From an uncultured Granulosicoccus sp. (GTDB lineage Bacteria; Pseudomonadota; Gammaproteobacteria; Granulosicoccales; Granulosicoccaceae), in assembly GCA_947499955.1 (NCBI GenBank), contig CANMQI010000004.1:124001-188000 (forward strand): a stretch of 64,000 bases of DNA, in the 5' to 3' direction. The notes under the pieces were generated by a model. It ran no database searches, was not told the origin of the DNA, and saw only the letters and a program-made list of their open reading frames with translations. Of the stretch, positions 50,511 through 60,767 are shown one piece after another; position 1 is the stretch's first letter; each line of letters begins with the position of its first letter. Position numbers and translations under genes: made by a program.

Positions 50511-51461
50511 ATGACAACAGCGCCCAACATGAAGAACAGCGCCGTCGAGGTGCTGGAGCAGGCCGTTGTCTGGCTGGAGCAGGGGCACGGTGTCGAACTG
50601 GTGACGGTTGTGCGCACCTGGGGATCATCCCCCCGTCCTGTCGGCTCGATTGCGGCAGTACGCGATGATGGTGTGCTGGTCGGTTCGGTCTCCGGTGGCT
50701 GCGTCGAAAAGCAGTTGTCGGAGAGCTTTCGCGGTCAGGAAGCCTCCCGCGCTCACACCCACAAGGTTGATGATGAAGAGGCCAGGCGCTTCGGCCTGGC
50801 CTGTGGCGGAGAACTGGAACTGGTTTTCGAGACGCTGGAGACACCCGATGCGTTGAAGGACTTGCTGGCACGCCTTGGCAGACGGGAGCGGGTCAGACGT
50901 GAAGTCACCATCGGTAATGGTGAAGCGACTCTGGCATCGGCCAGCCGCAGCGATCGCTTCGGCTGGGACGGGCAGTTGATGCGCCAGGTATTCGGGCCCT
51001 CCTGGCGTTTGCTGATTGTTGGTGCCGGACAGCTCTCACGTTTTGCCGCCGAGTTCGGTCAGGCCATCGATTTCGAGGTGTTGGTTGTCGAGCCCCGGGA
51101 GCATTTCCGGGAAGCCTGGAACGTCCCTTCGATCGCGGTGCTGCCTGACAGTCCGGATGATGCGGTGCTGGCGTACGCCAATGACCCCCACAGTGCGGTG
51201 CTGGCATTGACGCATGACCCCAATATCGACGATCTGGCTCTGCTGGAAGCCTTGCCCGGCAAGGCCTTCTATGTCGGAGCGCTGGGTTCGGTACGCAATT
51301 ACGAAAAACGTATCAAGCGTCTGGCGGGTCTGGATGTGCCGGCCGATGCCATTGCCCGTCTGCGCGGGCCCATCGGCCTGTCCATTGGCAGTCGCACATC
51401 AGCAGAAATTGCCATATCGATCATGGCAGAGCTGATTCAGGTCAGGCATTCGCTGGGCTGA
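50511..51461 (+). CDS. XdhC family protein
   Basis: A 316-residue protein with the N-terminal XdhC/CoxI domain (about 10-75, with TVVRTWGSSPRPVGSIAAV and VSGGCVEKQL) and a C-terminal Rossmann domain (about 165-310, with LLIVGAGQLSRFAAEFG and YVGALGSVRNYEKR). XdhC proteins load sulfurated molybdenum cofactor into xanthine dehydrogenase-type enzymes, yet no xdhAB or coxL-like gene lies in this window. ATG 50511 or 50529 can serve as start. The partner enzyme must be elsewhere, or the protein has a broader role in molybdenum enzyme maturation. Confidence 0.87.
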   Translation: MTTAPNMKNSAVEVLEQAVVWLEQGHGVELVTVVRTWGSSPRPVGSIAAVRDDGVLVGSVSGGCVEKQLSESFRGQEASRAHTHKVDDEEARRFGLACGGELELVFETLETPDALKDLLARLGRRERVRREVTIGNGEATLASASRSDRFGWDGQLMRQVFGPSWRLLIVGAGQLSRFAAEFGQAIDFEVLVVEPREHFREAWNVPSIAVLPDSPDDAVLAYANDPHSAVLALTHDPNIDDLALLEALPGKAFYVGALGSVRNYEKRIKRLAGLDVPADAIARLRGPIGLSIGSRTSAEIAISIMAELIQVRHSLG

Positions 51462-51618
51462 TAACACTCCCGCAGCCGCCAGCTGACGGCAACTGGCACG
51501 ACGGAGGCTCAATGCCTGATGCGCAGTCGTGTCTGTACCAATATACTTCTACACTCTGATCTCCTGCATACCTGTCCACCCACGACAGGCACGACAAACA
51601 ACCAATCACTAAATCGAT

Positions 51619-54078
51619 ATGAGCGACATTGCAAGCCTTGCAAGCAATCGTATAACCTCACTGATCGCACAGGCGGTAGATGCCGGTGAACATCAGGTGC
51701 GCGCGGCCATTGAACTGCTGGATGGGGGTGCTACGGTACCCTTCATCTCTCGTTATCGAAAGGAGCTTACCGGCGGCCTGACCGACAATCAGCTGCGAAC
51801 CCTGGAGGAGCGACTGAGTTATCTGCGCGAGCTTGATGACAGGCGTACATCGATCATGGCGTCCATTGATGAGCAGGGCAAACTCGATGATGCGTTGCGC
51901 AAGCGAATTCACGATGCGGCTACCAAGGCCGAGCTGGAAGATCTGTATCTGCCGTTCAAGAAAAAGCGCAGAACCAAGGGGCAGATAGCCATCGAGGCGG
52001 GTCTGTTGCCCTTGGCCGAACAGCTATGGCAAGAGCCACAGACGGATCCTGCCAGTGAGGCCGAAAAATACCTGACACCCTCGCCGGCGGCCGATGACAA
52101 GGAGGCTATCCGAGATGCCAAGGCTGCTCTGGACGGCGCTCGTGCCATCCTGATGGAACGCTTTGCCGAAGATGCCTCACTGATCGCCAGGCTGCGTGAA
52201 TTGCTGCAGAACCAAGGCTATCTGTGCGCCTCCCTGGTCAAGGGGCAGGAGCAGGAAGGCGCCAAGTTCCGGGATTATTTCGATCATCAGGAGCCACTGG
52301 CGCGTGTGCCGGGCCATCGTGCGCTGGCCATGTTCCGCGGCCGTACCGAAGGGGCTCTGTCCCTGAGTCTGCTGCTGAAGCAGGGGGATGAGTTCGGTGA
52401 CGAAGGTTGCGTCAACCTGGTGGGTTCACACCTGGGCTTCCGGCACGAGAACCGTGCGGCGGATGACTGGCGACAACAGGTGGTTTCCTGGACCTGGAAG
52501 ATCAAGTTGTCGCTGCATCTGGAAACCGAATTGCTGGGCGCCTTGCGTGTCCGCGCCGATGCCGAGGCCATCAGTGTGTTTGCGGCCAATCTGCAGGATC
52601 TGCTGCTGGCAGCACCTGCCGGCCCACGGCCAACGCTGGGTCTGGATCCGGGTTACCGCTCCGGCGTCAAGGTCACGGTCATCGATGCCACCGGCAAGGT
52701 GGTCGATCACACGGCCATCTTTCCTCACAAGCCGCAACAGCAGTGGCCGCAATCGATGGCAACGCTGGCGAAGCTCTGCTCAAAGCATGAGGTCGAGCTC
52801 ATCGCCGTCGGCAACGGTACGGCCAGTCGCGAGACCGAGAAGCTGGCCGATGAACTCATTGCCGGCATGCGCAAGGGACCGGAAGGCCAGTCCCGCCTGA
52901 TGACCAAGGTCGTGGTGTCAGAGGCCGGTGCGTCCGTCTATTCCGCATCCAAAATGGCCGAAGATGAATTTCCGGACCTGGACGTGACCATCCGTGGCGC
53001 CATCTCCATTGCCCGGCGCCTGCAGGATCCACTGGCTGAGCTGGTCAAGATAGACCCCAAGGCCATCGGCGTCGGCCAGTACCAGCACGATGTCTCGCAG
53101 ACAGCCCTGGCAAAGAGCCTGGAGGCCACCGTCGAGGATTGCGTGAACTCGGTTGGTGTCGACCTGGACACGGCATCAGCGGCATTGCTGGCTCGTGTGG
53201 CAGGCCTGACGCCGACACTGGCCAACAATATCGTCGCCTACCGGGATGAACAGGGCAAATTCACCAGTCGCAAGGAGCTGAAGAAAGTGCCGCGTCTCGG
53301 GCCCAAGGCGTTCGAGCAGGCGGCAGGGTTTCTGCGTATTCCCAACGGTCGTGATCCTCTGGATGCGTCTGGCGTACACCCCGAGGCCTACCCGGTGGTC
53401 GAACGCATCATCAAGGATACCGGCAAGTCTCTGGAACAGTTGATTGGTGACAGTTCGCTCCTGCGGTCTCTGGATGCGGCGAAATTCACCGATGAGCAAT
53501 TCGGTCTGCCGACGGTGCAGGATATTCTCAAGGAGCTGGAAAAGCCGGGTCGCGATCCTCGTCCGGAATTTCGTGCCGTGCAATTCGCCGACGGTGTGGA
53601 AAAGGTCAGCGATCTGGTTCCCAATCAGGTGCTGGAAGGCAAGGTGACCAATGTGACGGCCTTCGGCGCGTTTGTCGATGTTGGTGTGCATCAGGATGGG
53701 CTGGTCCATATCTCGGCACTCAGTGATACCTATGTCAAGGATCCGCGGGATGTCGTCAAGGCTGGCGATATCGTCAAGGTCAAGGTCATGGCCGTTGATG
53801 TTGAACGCCAGCGCATCGGGCTCTCCATGCGTATGAGCGATGACGCCGAGAATGCCGGTGGCCGGCCTGCCGGGCGTGACTCAGGCGCACGATCCGGCGA
53901 TCGGGGTCAGCGTGGCAACCCGGGCGGCAAGCGTGCGGACTCGAACCCGCGGGATCGGCGCAACAGCGGTTCTTCGCAGAACAGACAGAAAGGGGCGGGT
54001 CATTCATTCGGGGGCAACAGTGAGCAACCGTCTGCACTGGCACAGTCTCTGAAGGCGGCGCTCGAAGGCAGCAAGTAA
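51619..54078 (+). CDS. tex: Tex family RNA-binding transcription accessory protein
   Basis: An 819-residue Tex protein (E. coli YhgF is 773). Order: N-terminal helical domain with [15 protein letters not shown] (about 40-54), a YqgF/RNase H-like domain starting [18 protein letters not shown] (about 340-357), helix-hairpin-helix motifs (about 500-565), and an S1 domain (about 672-740, [27 protein letters not shown]). A Gly/Arg/Asn-rich disordered tail (about 745-819) extends the protein and is likely RNA-binding. A textbook terminator follows, and the gene stands alone. Confidence 0.95.
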   Translation: MSDIASLASNRITSLIAQAVDAGEHQVRAAIELLDGGATVPFISRYRKELTGGLTDNQLRTLEERLSYLRELDDRRTSIMASIDEQGKLDDALRKRIHDAATKAELEDLYLPFKKKRRTKGQIAIEAGLLPLAEQLWQEPQTDPASEAEKYLTPSPAADDKEAIRDAKAALDGARAILMERFAEDASLIARLRELLQNQGYLCASLVKGQEQEGAKFRDYFDHQEPLARVPGHRALAMFRGRTEGALSLSLLLKQGDEFGDEGCVNLVGSHLGFRHENRAADDWRQQVVSWTWKIKLSLHLETELLGALRVRADAEAISVFAANLQDLLLAAPAGPRPTLGLDPGYRSGVKVTVIDATGKVVDHTAIFPHKPQQQWPQSMATLAKLCSKHEVELIAVGNGTASRETEKLADELIAGMRKGPEGQSRLMTKVVVSEAGASVYSASKMAEDEFPDLDVTIRGAISIARRLQDPLAELVKIDPKAIGVGQYQHDVSQTALAKSLEATVEDCVNSVGVDLDTASAALLARVAGLTPTLANNIVAYRDEQGKFTSRKELKKVPRLGPKAFEQAAGFLRIPNGRDPLDASGVHPEAYPVVERIIKDTGKSLEQLIGDSSLLRSLDAAKFTDEQFGLPTVQDILKELEKPGRDPRPEFRAVQFADGVEKVSDLVPNQVLEGKVTNVTAFGAFVDVGVHQDGLVHISALSDTYVKDPRDVVKAGDIVKVKVMAVDVERQRIGLSMRMSDDAENAGGRPAGRDSGARSGDRGQRGNPGGKRADSNPRDRRNSGSSQNRQKGAGHSFGGNSEQPSALAQSLKAALEGSK

Positions 54079-54107
54079 GCTCTTGGTCGGCACATCGAAT
54101 CAGTATC

Positions 54108-54144
54108 AGGGGCCTGGCGGCACACGTTGTCAGGCCCCTTTTTT
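54108..54144 (+). terminator. Rho-independent terminator of tex
   Basis: A 9-bp stem (AGGGGCCTG/CAGGCCCCT) with a 14-base loop is followed by six T residues, 29 bp after the tex stop. Confidence 0.9.
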
Positions 54145-54260
54145 GTGATCGCTATTGCACTCTGACATCAGCGGCGGTCCGGTTTTCCGGAGGTGGCTCA
54201 ACCCTTGGGCAAAGTAGCCGATCTCAATCAACAGACATTTGCTGATGAAAGAACCCTCTG

Positions 54261-55211
54261 ATGACCGATTTCTATCGACTTGTGACACGCAGTGACTTCG
54301 ACGGGCTTGTCTGTGCTGTTTTGCTGAAGCACATGGACATGATCGATGATATCGAGTTCGTTCACCCCAAGGACATGCAGGACGGCAAGATCGAGATTGG
54401 TCCGCGTGATATCACGACCAATCTGCCGTTCGTGGAAGGCGCACATCTGGTCTTCGATCATCACGAGTCGGAAGCTCGCCGCAACGACACCACCGTCGAC
54501 AACTATGTGATCGATGCAGAAGCTCCGTCTGCCGCGCGTGTCGTGTGGAAACATTTCGGTGGCCACCAGACCTTCCCCGAGAGCTGGGATGAAATGATGG
54601 AAGCGGTGGACAAGGCGGATTCTGCGCAGTTCAGCATGCAGGAAGTACTTGAACCCACCGGTTGGGAATTGCTCAACATGTTGATGGATTCGCGCACCGG
54701 ACTGGGTCGTTTTCGGGAGTTCCGCATCTCCAACTATGCCCTGATGATGTCATTGATCGACTATTGCAAGGAGTCGACCATCGAGGAGATCCTCGCGCTG
54801 CCGGACGTCAAGGAACGCATTGATCTGTACGAAGAGCATCAGGAAGCGTTCAAGGAGCAGATTGTGCGTTGCAGCACGGTTCACGGCAACCTGGTGGTAC
54901 TGGATCTGCGAAACGAAGAGACCATTCACCCCGGTAGCCGATTCAGCATTTATGCCCTGTTTCCGCAATGTAATATCTCGATACACCAGTTGTGGGGTTT
55001 TCGCCAGCAGAACACGGTGTTTGCAACGGGTAAGTCGATTTTCGATCGTAGTTGCAAGACCCATGTGGGCGAACTGATGCTGGAATACGGTGGCGGTGGT
55101 CACGCCGCTGCCGGTACATGTCAGATTGACAACGACAAGGCGGACGTCGTGTTGCAGGAACTGATAGCGACCATCAATGCCAATGAAATGGACCTGGCCA
55201 AAGCCAGCTGA
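54261..55211 (+). CDS. DHH family phosphoesterase
   Basis: A 316-residue DHH-type metal-dependent phosphoesterase. The N-terminal catalytic domain has TRSDFDGLVCAVLL (9-22) and FDHHES (about 65-70); the C-terminal DHHA1 domain has GGGGHAAAGTCQ (about 275-286). Relatives are nanoRNases, exopolyphosphatases and c-di-AMP or pAp hydrolases. The very first motif begins with SDFDG rather than the HxxxDxDG motif of classical NrnA, so the substrate class is open. It stands alone between the tex terminator and the S4 protein. Confidence 0.83.
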   Translation: MTDFYRLVTRSDFDGLVCAVLLKHMDMIDDIEFVHPKDMQDGKIEIGPRDITTNLPFVEGAHLVFDHHESEARRNDTTVDNYVIDAEAPSAARVVWKHFGGHQTFPESWDEMMEAVDKADSAQFSMQEVLEPTGWELLNMLMDSRTGLGRFREFRISNYALMMSLIDYCKESTIEEILALPDVKERIDLYEEHQEAFKEQIVRCSTVHGNLVVLDLRNEETIHPGSRFSIYALFPQCNISIHQLWGFRQQNTVFATGKSIFDRSCKTHVGELMLEYGGGGHAAAGTCQIDNDKADVVLQELIATINANEMDLAKAS

Positions 55212-55241
55212 TCGAGTAGCATCAGACTCTCGGCCAACTGA

Positions 55242-55273
55242 TCGAGCCCGTTATCCTTTGAGCGGGCTTCGAC
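55242..55273 (+). terminator. Weak hairpin after the DHH phosphoesterase
   Basis: ATCGAGCCCG pairs with CGGGCTTCGA apart from one bulged base, around a 12-base loop, 30 bp after the stop. No T-run follows. Confidence 0.35.
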
Positions 55274-55461
55274 ACTGAAGACCCGGCTATCACTTTCCAG
55301 GCAAAGTGATTGCCGGCCGAATTTTCCGGTCTGTTACAGTTCGACACACGATAGTCACCTGCTTTAACCTTTCAGACTGTCATTAAGTCTAGTCTTGCGC
55401 TTTCGCCGCTCGGCACACTCGGTGTACTCTGAGTACTGAAACGCAAGTAGACACGATACGC

Positions 55462-55728
55462 ATGCCCGTACAGACAGCTGCTCCATCATCCGACGAATCC
55501 GAAGACTACGTGACGGTAGTGCTGCGTAGCGAGCCGGTAGAGCTTTACAAGATACTCAAGTTCGAAGGGCTTGCCGCAAGCGGCGCCGAGGCCAAGCTGA
55601 TCATCGACGATGGCCTGGTGCAGGTCAATGGTGACGTCGAACTTCGGCGACGCCGCAAGATCGTCAATGACGACCGCATTCACTTCGAGGGCCAGTTGTA
55701 TCGAGTCGTCACCGATGTCGACGGCTGA
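55462..55728 (+). CDS. S4 domain RNA-binding protein (YbcJ-like)
   Basis: An 88-residue protein made of an 18-residue acidic leader and a single S4 domain: ELYKILKFEGLAASGAEAKLIIDDG, then VQVNGDVELRRRRKIVNDDRI, characteristic of YbcJ-type proteins. Such proteins bind RNA, probably in ribosome assembly, but have no defined target. The last 14 bases overlap the start of the hybrid kinase gene (ATG 55715), so the two are probably cotranscribed. Confidence 0.85.
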   Translation: MPVQTAAPSSDESEDYVTVVLRSEPVELYKILKFEGLAASGAEAKLIIDDGLVQVNGDVELRRRRKIVNDDRIHFEGQLYRVVTDVDG

Positions 55729-57607
55729 GGCGCACGGCAACATCCAGACAGGTGTATTGACCCTGCAGCAGCAGCGCGAGCAGAGCACCCGTATAGACAA
55801 GTTCGTCTTGCTGTGCAGCAATCTTGTCTGGATCATCTTCGGATCGGTGTTGGCGGCGCTGGCATTGTTTGTCGCCTTGCAGGATCAACTGCCACTGCAG
55901 TTTCGATTGACATGGCTGGCGGTGGTGCTGATGATCAGCGCCGTGAGATTCAAGTTCCTGCGCCACTGGAATCAGACGACCACCACGGCGGAGAACGTCA
56001 ACCGGCGCATCCTTCTTGCCACTCTGATGTCCTTCTCGTTTGCCGCCTGTTTTGGGGTCATCTCCTACTTTGCCGTCTCGGAGAACAACCCGTTGGGCAA
56101 TCTGCTGGTCGTCATGATGGTGACAGGCCTGGTCGCCAGCGCAACAGCCGCGGTGGTGCATCTGCTGCCGATGTACGTCATGTACATATTCCCCATCATG
56201 TTACCCGTGGCCTATCGCTTCTCCGGCTTTGAACAAGTCGGCTACCACTGGATTGCCGGGCTCATCGTGCTCTATCTGTTCATTACCCTGGGCATTTCCC
56301 GGAGCATTCGTGGCTCCATCATGCAGTCGATCCACATGCGCTATGAAAATCAGAGCCTGCTGGCGAGTCTGCGAGAGGAGAAGCAGCGCGCCGAAGTGGC
56401 ACTGGAACTGGCAGAGCAGGCCAATCGGGCGAAATCGAAATTTCTCGCAGCGGCCAGCCACGATCTGCGCCAGCCGCTACACTCGTTGCGGCTGTTCACC
56501 GCGACGCTCGAATTGCAGACACGTGATACGCAGCACAAGACTCTGGTGTCACAGATCGATTCCTCAGTGAAGTCCCTGGAAGACCTGTTCAATGCTTTGC
56601 TGGATATCTCCAAGCTCGATGCCGGCACCTTGTCTGTCGACAAGAGAAACATCTATCTTGACAGCCTTCTGGCACAGATCGAGGGCGAGTTCAAACCTCT
56701 GGCCGGTGAGAAGGAGCTGTATTTCGATGTGGAACTGGCTGATCATGTGATCTTCACCGATGCCTTGCTACTGGAACGTCTGATACGCAATCTGGCCAGT
56801 AATGCCATTCGTTACACGGAGGCAGGCGGCGTCGTTCTGAGTACTTCGGTGGAAGAGGGACGTGTCTGGTTATCCATCGAAGACACCGGGGTTGGCATAC
56901 CGAAGGCGGATAGAGTCCGTATCTTCGAAGAATTCGTGCAGTTGGGCAATGTCGAGCGCGATCGAAACCAGGGCATTGGCCTGGGTCTGTCGATTGTAAA
57001 ACGACTTGCGCTGTTGCTGGATGTCGAGATTCGAACAGAATCCACGGAAGCTGGTGGTGCGCGCTTTCTGGTCGGCATGCCCCTGGGTGATCGGTCCAAA
57101 TGCCAGTATCTGCCAGTCGGGTTCGTGGAAACGCCCGGAGAACAGGTCGATTCTCTGTTTGTTCTGGTCATTGATGACGAAGAGGAAGTCTGTCTGGCAA
57201 TCGAGGGCTTGCTCGAGACCTGGGGATGCATTGTCATGACAGCCACCTCGGGTGATGCAGCTCTGAAGCAGCTGGATGAAATAGGCGAAGTACCGGATGT
57301 GGTCGTCAGCGACTATCGTCTGCGACAGGGAGAAACCGGTGGTGATGTCATCAGTCGCATTCGTGAACACCTGCAGACCGAGGTGCCAGCGATCATCCTG
57401 ACCGGTGATATTGCTCCTGATCGTCTGAAGGATATCCAGTCACTCGGTTATCCCATGCTGCACAAGCCCTGCGAACCCGATGTCCTGCGAAAATTGCTGG
57501 CCGGTTCTGCATCATCACGGGTGTTGCCGGCGTCCAATGACCCCAGGGACCCGGAGGATAGCGTCAACGCCGGACAGGATGTAACGCTGCGAGTGGGCGA
57601 ACGTTGA
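55715..57607 (+). CDS. Membrane hybrid sensor histidine kinase
   Basis: A 630-residue sensor kinase with an N-terminal bundle of about six membrane helices (about 28-195) and no large periplasmic domain, so it probably senses something in or near the membrane. A coiled coil (208-240) leads to HisKA with H249 in AAASHDLRQPLHSL, a HATPase (about 345-460; EDTGVGIP and GIGLGLSIVKR) and a receiver (about 482-600) with D533 in VVVSDYRL. The kinase core belongs to the class with HDLRQP motifs common in marine proteobacteria. The start overlaps the S4 gene by 14 bases. A separate ABC gene set follows after 65 bp. Confidence 0.9.
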   Translation: MSTAEAHGNIQTGVLTLQQQREQSTRIDKFVLLCSNLVWIIFGSVLAALALFVALQDQLPLQFRLTWLAVVLMISAVRFKFLRHWNQTTTTAENVNRRILLATLMSFSFAACFGVISYFAVSENNPLGNLLVVMMVTGLVASATAAVVHLLPMYVMYIFPIMLPVAYRFSGFEQVGYHWIAGLIVLYLFITLGISRSIRGSIMQSIHMRYENQSLLASLREEKQRAEVALELAEQANRAKSKFLAAASHDLRQPLHSLRLFTATLELQTRDTQHKTLVSQIDSSVKSLEDLFNALLDISKLDAGTLSVDKRNIYLDSLLAQIEGEFKPLAGEKELYFDVELADHVIFTDALLLERLIRNLASNAIRYTEAGGVVLSTSVEEGRVWLSIEDTGVGIPKADRVRIFEEFVQLGNVERDRNQGIGLGLSIVKRLALLLDVEIRTESTEAGGARFLVGMPLGDRSKCQYLPVGFVETPGEQVDSLFVLVIDDEEEVCLAIEGLLETWGCIVMTATSGDAALKQLDEIGEVPDVVVSDYRLRQGETGGDVISRIREHLQTEVPAIILTGDIAPDRLKDIQSLGYPMLHKPCEPDVLRKLLAGSASSRVLPASNDPRDPEDSVNAGQDVTLRVGER

Positions 57608-57672
57608 TATCAATCGTGACAGGAATCCAATAACATCCGGGTAACGCGCCATACGGAACACCTGATGAATCA

Positions 57673-58401
57673 ATGGACAAGACGGGACGCGCAGAAGAGA
57701 CATTGATCTACCGGATTGCCGGTTTGAGCAAGGTCTACGGTGAAGGTCGCTCAGCCGTGCATGCCTTGCGCGGCGTGTCGCTGGATATCCCGCAGGGAGA
57801 GATCGTGGTGCTGCTCGGTCCTTCCGGCAGCGGCAAATCCACGCTTCTGAACATCATCGGTGGACTGGATCGCGCCACGCAAGGCCGCGTTCATTTTCAT
57901 GATCAGAACCTGAGCGAGATGACGGATGTTCAGCTGACACGCTATCGGCGCGAGCATATCGGCTTTGTCTTCCAGTTCTACAATCTGATGCCCAGTCTGA
58001 CGGCTCGTGAGAACGTCGAACTGGTGACTGAAATCGCCAATGACCCGATGGATCCCGATGAGGCGTTGGCCATGGTGGGCCTGGAAGAGCGCGTCGACCA
58101 TTTCCCATCGCAGCTCTCCGGCGGAGAGCAGCAGCGGGTGGCCATTGCCCGCGCCGTCGCCAAGCAGCCCGCGGTGTTGTTCTGCGATGAACCGACCGGC
58201 GCGCTGGACAGTACGACGGGTCGTGCCGTCTTGCAGGTACTCAAGGATGTCAATGAACAGCTGGGGGCAACTGTACTGGTCGTCACCCATGCCGCGTCGC
58301 AGGCAGCCATGGCTGATCGGGTCATCCATTTTGCCGATGGCGATGTGCGCGAAGTGGTCTTGAACAGGGAAAAACTGACACCCGATCAGATCGAGTGGTG
58401 A
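57673..58401 (+). CDS. ABC transporter ATP-binding protein (LolD/MacB type)
   Basis: A 242-residue ATPase with Walker [10 protein letters not shown] (49-57), signature LSGGEQQR (148-155), Walker B VLFCDEP (168-174) and an H-loop in [10 protein letters not shown]. Sequence type is that of LolD/MacB/YknY, partners of FtsX-like permeases. It overlaps the permease gene and is followed by an HlyD-type protein, forming a tripartite export set. The cargo cannot be told. Confidence 0.93.
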   Translation: MDKTGRAEETLIYRIAGLSKVYGEGRSAVHALRGVSLDIPQGEIVVLLGPSGSGKSTLLNIIGGLDRATQGRVHFHDQNLSEMTDVQLTRYRREHIGFVFQFYNLMPSLTARENVELVTEIANDPMDPDEALAMVGLEERVDHFPSQLSGGEQQRVAIARAVAKQPAVLFCDEPTGALDSTTGRAVLQVLKDVNEQLGATVLVVTHAASQAAMADRVIHFADGDVREVVLNREKLTPDQIEW

Positions 58402-60761
58402 GCCCGCTTGACCACAAACTGATGCGAGATCTGTGGCGCATGAAGGGGCAGGCGCTGGCCATCGGCATGGTCATCGCCATGGGTGTGATGATGCTGGTCA
58501 TGATGAGTGGCCTGGTTGCCTCATTGACTGAAACCCGGGCAGCCTATTACGAGCGATATCGCCTGGCCGACATCTTTGCTCCGGTTACGCGTGCTCCTGA
58601 ACGCCTGCTGCAGAGACTGGCGGCGATCGATGGCGTGGGTACGGTTGAGGGCCGAGTGAGCGGCGGTGGCTTGATCGACCTTGCCGCATCGGACTTGCCG
58701 GTACAGGCCCGGGCGGTGTCGCTGCCTGACTCGCAGGACCCGACGCTCAACGCGGTATTCCTGACCGAAGGGAGGATGATGGACAGCAACCGGCGCGACG
58801 AGATCCTGCTGTTGCAGAGCTTTGCGCGTGCGCATGGCCTGCGCCCGGGTGATCACCTGACCATGACCCTGAATGGCGCACGTCGAACGTTTCGAATCAC
58901 CGGGCTTGCACAGTCGCCAGAGTTTCTGTACACCACAGCCCCCGGTGAGATGGTACCCGACGATGCACGATTTGCAGTCATCTGGATGCATCATTCAGCG
59001 CTTGCAGCTGCCTATGACATGCAGGGTGCGTTCAATGAGGTGTTGTTGTCTCTGTCGCGCGGAGCGAAGCAGGCACCCGTGCTGGCTGCGGTGGATCGTA
59101 GCCTGGCACCCTATGGAGGACTGGGAGCCTACCCGCTTGCCGATCAGGCATCGAATCGCTTCATCAGCGAGGAGATCAATGGGTTGTCCGCCGCCGCGGT
59201 AGGGGTACCGCCGATCTTTCTCGCGGTTGCCGCCTTTCTGCTCTATATCGTCATCAGCCGCATGGTGCAGGCCGAGCGTACCCAGATTGGTCTGATGAAG
59301 GCATTCGGCTATACCAATGCCGAAGTGGCCTTGCACTACATGAAGATGGTCATGCTGATCGCACTCGGGGGGGCCCTGATTGGTTGTCTGTCGGGGATTG
59401 TGTCCGGGCGCGCGATGATCAGGATATACACCGATTACTACAAGTTCCCGTTTCTGGTATTCCAGCTGGAACCGTCCTCGTTTCTGACAGGTGTGTCGGT
59501 TGCGGTGGTGGCCGCGTCCGGTGGCGGGCTGCTGGTGCTGCGTCGGGTATTTGCATTGACGCCAGCCACCGCCATGCATGCGCCAGCGCCACCGGATTAT
59601 CGCCAGGTGGGCCGTCTTGGCAAGGCCGTGAACCGCTTGCTTGATCAGCCCAGCCGCATGGTGCTGCGCCGCGTCAGTCGACAGCCCGTGCGCATGGCCG
59701 GTGCCGTGATCGGCATTGCCTGCGGCATGGCGTTATCCTTGTCCATGCTGACCATCTTTGCCGGCTTTGATCGGACTGTCGAGCTTGCATTCGGGGTGGT
59801 GGATCGCAGTGATGTCAATGCCAGTTTCATTCATCCGGTATCCGACAAGGCCATATACGAACTGCAACGCTTGCCTGGGGTCATGCAGGTACAACCGATA
59901 CGAGTGGTACCCGCCGTGTTGAGAAATGGCCTGTACACCTATCGGGGTTCCATTGAAGGTATCCCACCAGAGGCCCGCCTGTACCGTGCCATCGATACGA
60001 AGCTTGCCAGCATTCCATTGCAGCCGGGAGGCATCACGCTATCACGGTCCCTTGCCGATGTGCTGCATCTTGCAGCAGGAGATACACTGCAGGTGGATGT
60101 CCGTGAAGGTCGTCAACCCTTACTGCAACTGCGAGTCACCGCGATTGCGGAGAGCCTTCTGGGTTCACCGGCCTATATGGACATGGATTCTCTGAACCGC
60201 GCCCTGCGCGAACCGAACAGAGTCTCCGGTGCCTATCTGGCTGTGGACAGCCTGGCGGCCGATGCCATCTACCGAGCGCTCAAGGACATGCCTGTCGTCG
60301 CCGGCGTCAGTCTCAGAGCCGATGCAAGCCTGGCTTTCAGGAAGCTGATGGACTCAGGCGCAGGAGCCATCCGCTATGTGATGGGGGCCATCGCGTTCGT
60401 CATAACCTTTGGTATCGTCTACAACACGGCACGTATCGCCTATGCCGAACGTACCCGTGACCTGGCCAGTCTGCGCGTCATCGGTTTCTCAAGGGGTGAG
60501 GCTGCGTTCGTCTTGCTTGGTGAGCTTGGCATCGTGACGCTCATCGCCTTGCCGCTGGGTGCCATACTGGGCTATTACCTGTCCTTCGGTATCGCTGCAG
60601 GTTTTTCCACGGATCTGTATCAGATCCCCGCCATTGTCGACCCGGGCAGTTACGGTTTTGCTGTCCTTGTCGTGGTCAGTGCGGCCATGACATCAGGATG
60701 GCTGGTGAAGCGCGATATGGATCGTATCGAGCTCGTATCAGCGCTGAAAACCAGGGAGTAG
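58395..60761 (+). CDS. ABC transporter permease, FtsX/MacB type
   Basis: A 788-residue permease with two FtsX-like domains. Membrane helices lie near 17-40, 270-295, 320-345, 365-390 (first FtsX unit), 430-455, and 660-680, 710-735, 750-775 (second unit), with two periplasmic domains (about 45-255 and 460-640). The GTG start at 58395 (or 58398, giving a GTGA overlap) lies inside the end of the ATPase gene. Such large two-domain permeases act in lipoprotein, lipid or peptide extraction. Confidence 0.88.
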   Translation: MVSPLDHKLMRDLWRMKGQALAIGMVIAMGVMMLVMMSGLVASLTETRAAYYERYRLADIFAPVTRAPERLLQRLAAIDGVGTVEGRVSGGGLIDLAASDLPVQARAVSLPDSQDPTLNAVFLTEGRMMDSNRRDEILLLQSFARAHGLRPGDHLTMTLNGARRTFRITGLAQSPEFLYTTAPGEMVPDDARFAVIWMHHSALAAAYDMQGAFNEVLLSLSRGAKQAPVLAAVDRSLAPYGGLGAYPLADQASNRFISEEINGLSAAAVGVPPIFLAVAAFLLYIVISRMVQAERTQIGLMKAFGYTNAEVALHYMKMVMLIALGGALIGCLSGIVSGRAMIRIYTDYYKFPFLVFQLEPSSFLTGVSVAVVAASGGGLLVLRRVFALTPATAMHAPAPPDYRQVGRLGKAVNRLLDQPSRMVLRRVSRQPVRMAGAVIGIACGMALSLSMLTIFAGFDRTVELAFGVVDRSDVNASFIHPVSDKAIYELQRLPGVMQVQPIRVVPAVLRNGLYTYRGSIEGIPPEARLYRAIDTKLASIPLQPGGITLSRSLADVLHLAAGDTLQVDVREGRQPLLQLRVTAIAESLLGSPAYMDMDSLNRALREPNRVSGAYLAVDSLAADAIYRALKDMPVVAGVSLRADASLAFRKLMDSGAGAIRYVMGAIAFVITFGIVYNTARIAYAERTRDLASLRVIGFSRGEAAFVLLGELGIVTLIALPLGAILGYYLSFGIAAGFSTDLYQIPAIVDPGSYGFAVLVVVSAAMTSGWLVKRDMDRIELVSALKTRE

Positions 60762-60767
60762 GGAATC

